This document shows positions 8,421 through 22,000 of a DNA stretch of 64,000 nt, in pieces (within the stretch, counting starts at the first letter, position 1; each line of letters starts with the position of its first letter). The notes under the pieces are model-generated. The model was not told the DNA's origin. It worked only from the letters and a program-made list of their open reading frames with translations, and made no database searches. The stretch is taken from NCBI GenBank assembly GCA_964019165.1, contig OZ025280.1, positions 10,348,428 to 10,412,427 of the forward strand. The letters are read 5' to 3'. Origin of the DNA: Mastigias papua (taxonomy: Eukaryota; Cnidaria; Scyphozoa; Rhizostomeae; Mastigiidae). The translations under genes and the position numbers were made by a program.

Positions 8421-9596
8421 TGCTTGAGAAAGACTGAGGAGTGCCATCTCGTTGTTTGTTGCATGTATATTAGATATTCGGACTCTCAGTGCTTGAGAAA
8501 GACTGAGGAGTGCCATCTCGTTGTTTGTTGCATGTATATTAGATATTCGGACTCTCAGTGCTTGAGAAAGACTGAGGAGTGCCATCTCGTTGTTTGTTGC
8601 ATGTATATTAGATATTCGGACTCTCAGTGCTTGAGAAAGTCTGAGGAGTGCCATCTCGTTGTTTGTTGCATGTATGTTAGATATTCGGACTCTCAGTAAT
8701 TGAGAAAGACTGAGGAGTGCCATCTCGTTGTTTGTTGCATGTATATTAGATATTCGGACTCTCAGTGCTTGAGAAAGACTGAGGAGTGCCATCTCGTTGT
8801 TTGTTGCATGTATATTAGATATTCGGACTCTCAGTGCTTGAGAAAGACTGAGGAGTGCCATCTCCTTGTATGCTGCATGTATATTAGATATTCGGACTCT
8901 CAGTAATTGAGAAAGACTGAGGAGTGCCATCTCGTTGTTTGTTGCATGTATATTAGATATTCGGACTCTCAGTGCTTGAGAAAGACTGAGGAGTGCCATC
9001 TCGTTGTTTGTTGCATGTATGTTAGATATTCGGACTCTCAGTAATTGAGAAAGACTGAGGAGTGCCATCTCGTTGTTTGTTGCATGTATATTAGATATTC
9101 GGACTCTCAGTGCTTGAGAAAGACTGAGGAGTGCCATCTCGTTGTTTGTTGCATGTATATTAGATATTCGGACTCTCAGTGCTTGAGAAAGACTGAGGAG
9201 TGCCATCTCGTTGTTTGTTGCATGTATATTAGATATTCGGACTCTCAGTGCCTGAGAAAGACTGAGGAGTGCCATCTCCTTGTATGCTGCATGTATATTA
9301 GATATTCGGACTCTCAGTAATTGAGAAAGACTGAGGAGTGCCATCTCGTTGTTTGTTGCATGTATATTAGATATTCGGACTCTCAGTGCTTGAGAAAGAC
9401 TGAGGAGTGCCATCTCGTTGTTTGTTGCATGTATATTAGATATTCAGACTCTCAGAGCTTGAGAAAGACTGAGGAGTGCCATCTCGTTGTTTGTTGCATG
9501 TATATTAGATATTCGGACTCTCAGTGCTTGAGAAAGACTGAGGAGTGCCATCTCCTTGTATGCTGCATGTATATTAGATATTCGGACTCTCAGTAA

Positions 9597-12500
9597 TTGA
9601 GAAAGACTGAGGAGTGCCATCTCGTTGTTTGTTGCATGTATATTAGATATTCGGACTCTCAGTGCTTGAGAAAGACTGAGGAGTGCCATCTCATTGTATG
9701 TTGCATGTATATTAGATATTCGGACTGTCAGTGCTTGAGAAAGACTGAGGAGTGCCATCTCGTTGTTTGTTGCATGTATATTAGATATTCGGACTCTCAG
9801 TGCTTGAGAAAGACTGAGGAGTGCCATCTCGTTGTTTGTTGCATGTATATTAGATATTCAGACTCTCAGAGCTTGAGAAAGACTGAGGAGTGCCATCTCG
9901 TTGTTTGTTGCATGTATATTAGATATTCAGACTCTCAGTGCTTGAGAAAGACTGAGGAGTGCCATCTCATTGTATGTTGCATGTATATTAGATATTCGGA
10001 CTGTCAGTGCTTGAGAAAGACTGAGGAGTGCCATCTCGTTGTTTGTTGCATGTAGGTTAGATATTCGGACTCTCAGTGCTTGAGAAAGACTGAGGAGTGC
10101 CATCTCGTTGTTTGTTGCATGTATATTAGATATTCGGACTCTCAGTGCTTGAGAAAGACTGAGGAGTGCCATCTCGTTGTTTGTTGCATGTATATTAGAT
10201 ATTCAGACTCTCAGTGCTTGAGAAAGACTGAGGAGTGCCATCTCGTTGTTTGTTGCATGTATATTAGATATTCGGACTCTCAGTGCTTGAGAAAGACTGA
10301 GGAGTGTCATCTCGTTGTTTGTTGCATGTATATTAGATATTCGGACTCTCAGTGCTTGAGAAAGACTGAGGAGTACCATCTCGTTGTTTGTTGCATGTAT
10401 ATTAGATATTCGGACTCTCAGTGCTTGAGAAAGACTGAGGAGTGCCATCTCGTTGTTTGTTGCATGTATATTAGATATTCGGACTCTCAGTGCTTGAGAA
10501 AGACTGAGGAGTGCCATCTCCTTGTATGTTGCATGTATATTAGATATTCGGACTCTCAGTAATTGAGAAAGACTGAGGAGTGCCATCTCGTTGTTTGTTG
10601 CATGTATATTAGATATTCGGACTCTCAGTGCTTGAGAAAGACTGAGGAGTGCCATCTCATTGTATGTTGCATGTATATTAGATATTCGGACTGTCAGTGC
10701 TTGAGAAAGACTGAGGAGTGCCATCTCGTTGGTTGTTGCATGTATATTAGATATTCGGACTCTCAGTGCTTGAGAAAGACTGAGGAGTGCCATCTCGTTG
10801 TTTGTTGCATGTATATTAGATATTCAGACTCTCAGTGCTTGAGAAAGACTGAGGAGTGCCATCTCGTTGTTTGTTGCATGTATATTAGATATTCAGACTC
10901 TCAGTGCTTGAGAAAGACTGAGGAGTGCCATCTCGTTGTTTGTTGCATGTATATTAGATATTCGGACTCTCAGTGCTTGAGAAAGACTGAGGAGTGTCAT
11001 CTCGTTGTTTGTTGCATGTATATTAGATATTCGGACTCTCAGTGCTTGAGAAAGACTGAGGAGTGCCATCTCATTGTATGTTGCATGTATATTAGATATT
11101 CGGACTGTCAGTGCTTGAGAAAGACTGAGGAGTGCCATCTCGTTGTTTGTTGCATGTATATTAGATATTCGGACTCTCAGTGCTTCAGAAAGACTGAGGA
11201 GTGCCATCTCGTTGTTTATTGCATGTATATTAGATATTCGGACTCTCAGTGCTTGAGATAGACTGAGGAGTGCCATCTCGTTGTTTGTTGCATGTATATT
11301 AGATATTCAGACTCTCAGAGCTTGAGAAAGACTGAGGAGTGCCATCTCCTTGTTTGTTGCATGTATATTAGATATTCGGACTCTCAGTGCTTGAGAAAGA
11401 CTGAGGAGTGCCATCTCCTTGTATGCTGCATGTATATTAGATATTCGGACTCTCAGTAATTGAGAAAGACTGAGGAGTGCCATCTCGTTGTTTGTTGCAT
11501 GTATATTAGATATTCGGACTCTCAGTGCTTGAGAAAGACTGAGGAGTGCCATCTCATTGTATGTTGCATGTATATTAGATATTCGGACTGTCAGTGCTTG
11601 AGAAAGACTGAGGAGTGCCATCTCGTTGTTTGTTGCATGTATATTAGATATTCGGACTCTCAGTGCTTGAGAAAGACTGAGGAGTGCCATCTCGTTGTTT
11701 GTTGCATGTATATTAGATATTCGGACTCTCAGAGCTTGAGAAAGACTGAGGAGTGCCATCTCGTTGTTTGTTGCATGTATATTAGATATTCGGACTCTCA
11801 GTGCTTGAGAAAGACTGAGGAGTGCCATCTCCTTGTATGCTGCATGTATATTAGATATTCGGACTCTCAGTAATTGAGAAAGACTGAGGAGTGCCATCTC
11901 GTTGTTTGTTGCATGTATATTAGATATTCGGACTCTCAGTGCTTGAGAAAGACTGAGGAGTGCCATCTCGTTGTTTGTTGCATGTATATTAGATATTCAG
12001 ATTCTCAGAGCTTGAGAAAGACTGAGGAGTGCCATCTCGTTGTTTGTTGCATGTATATTAGATATTCGGACTCTCAGTGCTTGAGAAAGACTGAGGAGTG
12101 CCATCTCCTTGTATGCTGCATGTATATTAGATATTCGGACTCTCAGTAATTGAGAAAGACTGAGGAGTGCCATCTCGTTGTTTGTTGCATGTATATTAGA
12201 TATTCGGACTCTCAGTGCTTGAGAAAGACTGAGGAGTGCCATCTCATTGTATGTTGCATGTATATTAGATATTCGGACTGTCAGTGCTTGAGAAAGACTG
12301 AGGAGTGCCATCTCGTTGTTTGTTGCATGTATATTAGATATTCGGACTCTCAGTGCTTGAGAAAGACTGAGGAGTGCCATGTCGTTGTTTGTTGCATGTA
12401 TATTAGATATTCAGACTCTCAGAGCTTGAGAAAGACTGAGGAGTGCCATCTCGTTGTTTGTTGCATGTATATTAGATATTCAGACTCTCAGTGCTTGAGA

Positions 12501-14036
12501 AAGACTGAGGAGTGCCATCTCATTGTATGTTGCATGTATATTAGATATTCGGACTGTCAGTGCTTGAGAAAGACTGAGGAGTGCCATCTCGTTGTTTGTT
12601 GCATGTAGGTTAGATATTCGGACTCTCAGTGCTTGAGAAAGACTGAGGAGTGCCATCTCGTTGTTTGTTGCATGTATATTAGATATTCGGACTCTCAGTG
12701 CTTGAGAAAGACTGAGGAGTGCCATCTCTTTGTTTGTTGCATGTATATTAGATATTCAGACTCTCAGTGCTTGAGAAAGACTGAGGAGTGCCATCTCGTT
12801 GTTTGTTGCATGTATATTAGATATTCGGACTCTCAGTGCTTGAGAAAGACTGAGGAGTGTCATCTCGTTGTTTGTTGCATGTATATTAGATATTCGGACT
12901 CTCAGTGCTTGAGAAAGACTGAGGAGTGCCATCTCCTTGTATGTTGCATGTATATTAGATATTCGGACTCTCAGTAATTGAGAAAGACTGAGGAGTGCCA
13001 TCTCGTTGTTTGTTGCATGTATATTAGATATTCGGACTGTCAGTGCTTGAGAAAGACTGAGGAGTGCCATCTCGTTGGTTGTTGCATGTATATTAGATAT
13101 TCGGACTCTCAGTGCTTGAGAAAGACTGAGGAGTGCCATCTCGTTGGTTGTTGCATGTATATTAGATATTCAGACTCTCAGAGCTTGAGAAAGACTGAGG
13201 AGTGCCATCTCGTTGTTTGTTGCATGTATATTAGATATTCAGACTCTCAGTGCTTGAGAAAGACTGAGGAGTGCCATCTCGTTGTTTGTTGCATGTATAT
13301 TAGATATTCGGACTCTCAGTGCTTGAGAAAGACTGAGGAGTGTCATCTCGTTGTTTGTTGCATGTATATTAGATATTCGGACTCTCAGTGCTTGAGAAAG
13401 ACTGAGGAGTGCCATCTCATTGTATGTTGCATGTATATTAGATATTCGGACTGTCAGTGCTTGAGAAAGACTGAGGAGTGCCATCTCGTTGTTTGTTGCA
13501 TGTATATTAGATATTCGGACTCTCAGTGCTTCAGAAAGACTGAGGAGTGCCATCTCGTTGTTTATTGCATGTATATTAGATATTCGGACTCTCAGTGCTT
13601 GAGATAGACTGAGGAGTGCCATCTCGTTGTTTGTTGCATGTATATTAGATATTCAGACTCTCAGAGCTTGAGAAAGACTGAGGAGTGCCATCTCCTTGTT
13701 TGTTGCATGTATATTAGATATTCGGACTCTCAGTGCTTGAGAAAGACTGAGGAGTGCCATCTCCTTGTATGCTGCATGTATATTAGATATTCGGACTCTC
13801 AGTAATTGAGAAAGACTGAGGAGTGCCATCTCGTTGTTTGTTGCATGTATATTAGATATTCGGACTCTCAGTGCTTGAGAAAGACTGAGGAGTGCCATCT
13901 CATTGTATGTTGCATGTATATTAGATATTCGGACTGTCAGTGCTTGAGAAAGACTGAGGAGTGCCATCTCGTTGTTTGTTGCATGTATATTAGATATTCG
14001 GACTCTCAGTGCTTGAGAAAGACTGAGGAGTGCCAT
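9597..14036. repeat. duplicated blocks, offsets 37 and 34 monomers
   Basis: The variant pattern at 9597-10055 recurs at 12150-12608 (offset 2553 bp, 37 monomers), including a TGTAGGTTAG monomer at the same relative place (10052 and 12605). The pattern at 10893-11276 recurs at 13239-13622 (offset 2346 bp, 34 monomers), including the paired changes GCTTCAGAAAG and GTTTATTGC. The change of offset between the two pairs means about three monomers were lost or gained inside one copy. Confidence 0.75.
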
Positions 14037-15599
14037 CTCGTTGTTTGTTGCATGTATATTAGATATTCAGACTCTCAGTGCTTGAGAAAGACTGAGGAGT
14101 GCCATCTGGTTGTTTGTTGCATGTATATTAGATATTCAGACTCTCAGTGGTTGAGAAAGACTGAGGAGTGCCATCTCGTTGTTTGTTGCATGTATGTTAG
14201 ATATTCGGACTCTCAGTAATTGAGAAAGACTGAGGAGTGCCATCTCGTTGTTTGTTGCATGTATATTAGATATTCGGACTCTCAGTGCTTGAGAAAGACT
14301 GAGGAGTGCCATCTCGTTGTTTGTTGCATGTATATTAGATATTCGGACTCTCAGTGCTTGAGAAAGACTGAGGAGTGCCATCTCATTGTATGTTGCATGT
14401 ATATTAGATATTCGGACTGTCAGTGCTTGAGAAAGACTGAGGAGTGCCATCTTGTTGTTTGTTGCATGTAGGTTAGATATTCGGACTCTCAGTGCTTGAG
14501 AAAGACTGAGGAGTGCCATCTCGTTGTTTGTTGCATGTATATTAGATATTCGGACTCTCAGTGCTTGAGAAAGACTGAGGAGTGCCATCTCGTTGTTTGT
14601 TGCATGTATATTAGATATTCAGACTCTCAGTGCTTGAGAAAGACTGAGGAGTGCCATCTCGTTGTTTGTTGCATGTATATTAGATATTCGGACTCTCAGT
14701 GCTTGAGAAAGACTGAGGAGTGTCATCTCGTTGTTTGTTGCATGTATATTAGATATTCGGACTCTCAGTGCTTGAGAAAGACTGAGGAGTACCATCTCGT
14801 TGTTTGTTGCATGTATATTAGATATTCGGACTCTCAGTGCTTGAGAAAGACTGAGGAGTGCCATCTCGTTGTTTGTTGCATGTATATTAGATATTCGGAC
14901 TCTCAGTGCTTGAGAAAGACTGAGGAGTGCCATCTCGTTGTTTGTTGCATGTATATTAGATATTCGGACTCTCAGTGCTTGAGAAAGACTGAGGAGTGTC
15001 ATCTCGTTGTTTGTTGCATGTATGTTAGATATTCGGACTCTCAGTGGTTGAGAAAGACTGAGGAGTGCCATCTCGTTGTTTGTTGCATGTATATTAGATA
15101 TTCGGACTCTCAGTGCTTGAGAAAGACTGAGGAGTGCCATCTCGTTGTTTGTTGCATGTATATTAGATATTCGGACTCTCAGTGCTTGAGAAAGACTGAG
15201 GAGTGCCATCTCGTTGTTTGTTGCATGTATATTAGATATTCGGACTCTCAGTGCTTGAGAAAGACTGAGGAGTGCCATCTCGTTGTTTGTTGCATGTATA
15301 TTAGATATTCGGACTCTCAGTGCTTGAGAAAGACTGAGGAGTGCCATCTCGTTGTTTTTTGCATGTATATTAGATATTCGGACTCTCAGTGCTTGAGAAA
15401 GACTGAGGAGTGCCATCTCATTGTGTGTTGCATGTATATTAGATATTCGGACTCTCAGTGCTTGAGAAAGACTGAGGAGTGCCATCTCGTTGATTGTTGC
15501 ATGTATATTAGATATTCGGACTCTCAGTGCTTGAGAAAGACTGAGGAGTGCCATCTCGTTGTTTGTTGCATGTATGTTAGATATTGGGACTCTCAGTAA

Positions 15600-17738
15600 T
15601 TGAGAAAGACTGAGGAGTGCCATCTCGTTGTTTGTTGCATGTATATTAGATATTCCGACTCTCAGTGCTTGAGAAAGACTGAGGAGTGCCATCTCGTTGT
15701 TTGTTGCATGTATATTAGATATTCGGACTCTCAGTGCTTGAGAAAGACTGAGGAGTGCCATCTCATTGTATGTTGCATGTATATTAGATATTCGGACTGT
15801 CAGTGCTTGAGAAAGACTGAGGAGTGCCATCTCGTTGTTTGTTGCATGTATATTAGATATTCGGACTCTCAGTGCTTGAGAAAGACTGAGGAGTGTCATC
15901 TCGTTGTTTGGTGCATGTATCTTAGATATTCGGACTCTCAGTGGTTGAGAAAGACTGAGGAGTGCCATCTCGTTGTTTGTTGCATGTATATTAGATATTC
16001 GGACTCTCAGTGCTTGAGAAAGACTAAGGAGTGCCATCTCGTTGTTTGTTGCATGTATATTAGATATTCGGACTCTCAGTGCTTGAGAAAGACTGAGGAG
16101 TGCCATCTCGTTGTTTGTTGCATGTATATTAGATATTCGGACTCTCAGTGCTTGAGAAAGACTGAGGAGTGTCATCTCGTTGTTTGTTGCATGTATGTTA
16201 GATATTCGGACTCTCAGTGGTTGAGAAAGACTGAGGAGTGCCATCTCGTTGTTTGTTGCATGTATATTAGATATTCGGACTCTCAGTGCTTGAGAAAGAC
16301 TGAGGAGTGCCATCTCGTTGTTTGTTGCATGTATATTAGATATTCGGACTCTCAGTGCTTGAGAAAGACTGAGGAGTGCCATCTCGTTGTTTGTTGCATG
16401 TATATTAGATATTCGGACTCTCAGTTCTTGAGAAAGACTGAGGAGTGCCATCTCGTTGTTTGTTGCATGTATATTAGATATTCGGACTCTCAGTGCTTGA
16501 GAAAGACTGAGGAGTGCCATCTCGTTGTTTTTTGCATGTATATTAGATATTCGGACTCTCAGTGCTTGAGAAAGACTGAGGAGTGCCATCTCATTGTGTG
16601 TTGCATGTATATTAGATATTCGGACTCTCAGTGCTTGAGAAAGACTGAGGAGTGCCATCTCGTTGATTGTTGCATGTATATTAGATATTCGGACTCTCAG
16701 TGCTTGAGAAAGACTGAGGAGTGCCATATCGTTGTTTGTTGCATGTATGTTAGATATTGGGACTCTCAGTAATTGAGAAAGACTGAGGAGTGCCATCTCG
16801 TTGTTTGTTGCATGTATATTAGATATTCCGACTCTCAGTGCTTGAGAAAGACTGAGGAGTGCCATCTCGTTGTTTGTTGCATGTATATTAGATATTCGGA
16901 CTCTCAGTGCTTGAGAAAGACTGAGGAGTGCCATCTCATTGTATGTTGCATGTATATTAGATATTCGGACTGTCAGTGCTTGAGAAAGACTGAGGAGTGC
17001 CATCTCGTTGTTTGTTGCATGTATATTAGATATTCGGACTCTCAGTGCTTGAGAAAGACTGAGGAGTGTCATCTCGTTGTTTGGTGCATGTATCTTAGAT
17101 ATTCGGACTCTCAGTGGTTGAGAAAGACTGAGGAGTGCCATCTCGTTGTTTGTTGCATGTATATTAGATATTCGGACTCTCAGTGCTTGAGAAAGACTAA
17201 GGAGTGCCATCTCGTTGTTTGTTGCATGTATATTAGATATTCGGACTCTCAGTGCTTGAGAAAGACTGAGGAGTGCCATCTCGTTGTTTGTTGCATGTAT
17301 ATTAGATATTCGGACTCTCAGTGCTTGAGAAAGACTGAGGAGTGCCATCTCATTGTATGTTGCATGTATATTAGATATTCGGACTCTCAGTGCTTGAGAA
17401 AGACTGAGGAGTGCCATCTCGTTGTTTGTTGCATGTATATTAGATATTCGGACTCTCAGTGCTTGAGAAAGACTGAGGAGTGCCATCTCGTTGTTTGTTG
17501 CATGTATATTAGATATTCGGACTCTCAGTGCTTGAGAAAGACTGAGGAGTGCCATCTCGTTGTTTGTTGCATGTATATTAGATATTCGGACTCTCAGTGC
17601 TTGAGAAAGACTGAGGAGTGCCATCTCGTTGTTTGTTGCATGTATATTAGATATTCGGACTCTCAGTGCTTGAGAAAGACTGAGGAGTGCCATCTCCTTG
17701 TATGTTGCATGTATATCAGATATTTGGACTCTCAGTAA
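15600..17738. repeat. 17-monomer (1173-bp) tandem duplication
   Basis: Variant order from 15600 recurs from 16773. Shared landmarks include ATATTGGGACTC, TATTCCGACTC, TTTGGTGCATGTATC and GACTAAGGAG at the same relative positions. The copies part after about eight monomers, where the first has GTGTCATC-GTATGTTAG-GGTTGAG monomers and the second has consensus copies. Both belong to a series whose preceding copy lies further left. Confidence 0.75.
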
Positions 17739-19034
17739 TTGAGAAAGACTGAGGAGTGCCATCTCGTTGTTTGTTGCATGTATATTAGATATTCAGACTC
17801 TCAGAGCTTGAGAAAGACTGAGGAGTGCCATCTCGTTGTTTGTTGCATGTATATTAGATATTCGGACTCTCAGTGCTTGAGAAAGACTGAGGAGTGTCAT
17901 CTCCTTGTTTCTTGCATGTATATTAGATATTCGGACTCTCAGTGCTTGAGAAAGACTGAGGAGTGCCATCTCGTTGTTTGTTGCATGTATGTTAGATAGT
18001 CGGATTCTCAGTAATTGAGAAAGACTGAGGAGTGCCATCTCGTTGTTTGTTGCATGTATCTTAGATATTCGGACTGTCAGTGCTTGAGAAAGACTGAGGA
18101 GTGCCATCTCATTGTATGTTGCATGTATATTAGATATTCGGACTGTCAGTGCTTGAGAAAGACTGAGGAGTGCCATCTCGTTGTTTGTTGCATGTATATT
18201 AGATATTCGGACTCTCAGTGCTTGAGAAAGACTGAGGAGTGTCATCTCGTTGTTTGTTGCATGTATGTTAGATATTCGGACTCTCAGTGGTTGAGAAAGA
18301 CTGAGGAGTGCCATCTCGTTGTTTGTTGCATGTATATTAGATATTCGGACTCTCAGTGCTTGAGAAAGACTAAGGAGTGCCATCTCGTTGTTTGTTGCAT
18401 GTATATTAGATATTCGGACTCTCAGTGCTTGAGAAAGACTGAGGAGTGCCATCTCATTGTATGTTGCATGTATATTAGATATTCGGACTGTCAGTGCTTG
18501 AGAAAGACTGAGGAGTGCCATCTCGTTGTTTGTTGCATGTATATTAGATATTCGGACTCTCAGTGCTTGAGAAAGACTGAGGAGTGCCATCTCGTTGTTT
18601 GTTGCATGTATATTAGATATTCGGACTCTCAGTGCTTGAGAAAGACTGAGGAGTGCCATCTCATTGTATGTTGCATGTATATTAGATATTCGGACTCTCA
18701 GTGCTTGAGAAAGACTGAGGAGTGCCATCTCGTTGTTTGTTGCATGTATATTAGATATTCGGACTCTCAGTGCTTGAGAAAGACTGAGGAGTGCCATCTC
18801 GTTGTTTGTTGCATGTATATTAGATATTCGGACTCTCAGTGCTTGAGAAAGACTGAGGAGTGCCATCTCGTTGTTTGTTGCATGTATATTAGATATTCGG
18901 ACTCTCAGTGCTTGAGAAAGACTGAGGAGTGCCATCTCGTTGTTTGTTGCATGTATATTAGATATTCGGACTCTCAGTGCTTGAGAAAGACTGAGGAGTG
19001 CCATCTCGTTGTTTGTTGCATGTATATTAGATAT

Positions 19035-22000
19035 TCAGACTCTCAGAGCTTGAGAAAGACTGAGGAGTGCCATCTCGTTGTTTGTTGCATGTATATTAGA
19101 TATTCGGACTCTCAGTGCTTGAGAAAGACTGAGGAGTGTCATCTCGTTGTTTGTTGCATGTATATTAGATATTCGGACTCTCAGTGCTTGAGAAAGACTG
19201 AGGAGTGCCATCTCGTTGTTTGTTGCATGTATGTTAGATATTGGGACTCTCAGTAAATGAGAAAGACTGAGGAGTGCCATCTCGTTGTTTGTTGCATGTA
19301 TATTAGATATTCCGACTCTCAGTGCTTGAGAAAGACTGAGGAGTGCCATCTCGTTATTTGTTGCATGTATATTAGATATTCGGACTCTCAGTGCTTGAGA
19401 AAGACTGAGGAGTGCCATCTCATTGTATGTTGCATGTATATTAGATATTCGGACTGTCAGTGCTTGAGATAGACTGAGGAGTGCCATCTCGTTGTTTGTT
19501 GCATGTATATTAGATATTCGGACTCTCAGTGCTTGAGAAAGACTGAGGAGTGTCATCTCCTTGTTTGGTGCATGTATCTTAGATATTCGGACTCTCAGTG
19601 GTTGAGAAAGACTGAGGAGTGCCATCTCGTTGTTTGTTGCATGTATATTAGATATTCCGACTCTCAGTGCTTGAGAAAGACTAAGGAGTGCCATCTCGTT
19701 GTTTGTTGCATGTATATTAGATATTCGGACTCTCAGTGCTTGAGAAAGACTGAGGAGTGCCATCTCGTTGTTTGTTGCATGTATATTAGATATTCGGACT
19801 CTCAGTGCTTGAGAAAGACTGAGGAGTGCCATCTCATTGTATGTTGCATGTATATTAGATATTCGGACTCTCAGTGCTTGAGAAAGACTGAGGAGTGCCA
19901 TCTCGTTGTTTGTTGCATGTATATTAGATATTCGGACTCTCAGTGCTTGAGAAAGACTGAGGAGTGCCATCTCGTTGTTTGTTGCATGTATATTAGATAT
20001 TCGGACTCTCAGTGCTTGAGAAAGACTGAGGAGTGCCATCTCGTTGTTTGTTGCATGTATATTAGATATTCGGACTCTCAGTGCTTGAGAAAGACTGAGG
20101 AGTGCCATCTCGTTGTTTGTTGCATGTATATTAGATATTCGGACTCTCAGTGCTTGAGAAAGACTGAGGAGTGCCATCTCCTTGTATGTTGCATGTATAT
20201 CAGATATTCGGACTCTCAGTAATTGAGAAAGACTGAGGAGTGCCATCTCGTTGTTTGTTGCATGTATATTAGATATTCGGACTCTCAGTGCTTGAGAAAG
20301 ACTGAGGAGTGCCATCTCATTGTATGTTGCATGTATATTAGATATTCGGACTCTCAGTGCTTGAGAAAGACTAAGGAGTGCCATCTCGTTGTTTGTTGCA
20401 TGTATATTAGATATTCGGACTCTCAGTGCTTGAGAAAGACTGAGGAGTGCCATCTCGTTGTTTGTTGCATGTATATTAGATATTCGGACTCTCAGTGCTT
20501 GAGAAAGACTGAGGAGTGCCATCTCATTGTATGTTGCATGTATATTAGATATTCGGACTGTCAGTGCTTGAGAAAGACTGAGGAGTGCCATCTCGTTGTT
20601 TGTTGCATGTATATTAGATATTCGGACTCTCAGTGCTTGAGAAAGACTGAGGAGTGCCATCTCGTTGTTTGTTGCATGTATATTAGATATTCGGACTCTC
20701 AGTGCTTGAGAAAGACTGAGGAGTGCCATCTCGTTGTTTGTTGCATGTATATTAGATATTCAGACTCTCAGAGCTTGAGAAAGACTGAGGAGTGCCATCT
20801 CATTGTTTGTTGCATGTATGTTAGATATTGGGACTCTCAGTAAATGAGAAAGACTGAGGAGTGCCATCTCATTGTTTGTTGCATGTATATTAGATATTCC
20901 GACTCTCAGTGCTTGAGAAAGACTGAGGAGTGCCATCTCGTTATTTGTTGCATGTATATTAGATATTCGGACTCTCAGTGCTTGAGAAAGACTGAGGAGT
21001 GCCATCTCATTGTATGTTGCATGTATATTAGATATTCGGACTGTCAGTGCTTGAGATAGACTGAGGAGTGCCATCTCGTTGTTTGTTGCATGTATATTAG
21101 ATATTCGGACTCTCAGTGCTTGAGAAAGACTGAGGAGTGTCATCTCCTTGTTTGGTGCATGTATCTTAGATATTCGGACTCTCAGTGGTTGAGAAAGACT
21201 GAGGAGTGCCATCTCGTTGTTTGTTGCATGTATATTAGATATTCGGACTCTCAGTGCTTGAGAAAGACTGAGGAGTGCCATCTCGTTGTTTGTTGCATGT
21301 ATATTAGATATTCGGACTCTCAGTGCTTGAGAAAGACTGAGGAGTGCCATCTCATTGTATGTTGCATGTATATTAGATATTCGGACTGTCAGTGCTTGAG
21401 ATAGACTGAGGAGTGCCATCTCGTTGTTTGTTGCATGTATATTAGATATTCGGACTCTCAGTGCTTGAGAAAGACTGAGGAGTGTCATCTCCTTGTTTGG
21501 TGCATGTATCTTAGATATTCGGACTCTCAGTGGTTGAGAAAGACTGAGGAGTGCCATCTCGTTGTTTGTTGCATGTATATTAGATATTCGGACTCTCAGT
21601 GCTTGAGAAAGACTGAGGAGTGCCATCTCGTTGTTTGTTGCATGTATATTAGATATTCGGACTCTCAGTGCTTGAGAAAGACTGAGGAGTGCCATCTCAT
21701 TGTATGTTGCATGTATATTAGATATTCGGACTCTCAGTGCTTGAGAAAGACTAAGGAGTGCCATCTCGTTGTTTGTTGCATGTATATTAGATATTCGGAC
21801 TCTCAGTGCTTGAGAAAGACTGAGGAGTGCCATCTCGTTGTTTGTTGCATGTATATTAGATATTCGGACTCTCAGTGCTTGAGAAAGACTGAGGAGTGCC
21901 ATCTCATTGTATGTTGCATGTATATTAGATATTCGGACTGTCAGTGCTTGAGAAAGACTGAGGAGTGCCATCTCGTTGTTTGTTGCATGTATATTAGATA

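Noticed and set aside
8232..9413. Numerous plus- and minus-strand ORFs across the array as separate protein genes
   Set aside because: All are the same 23-codon satellite repeat cut by variant stop codons. No unique termini, splice sites or promoters accompany them.
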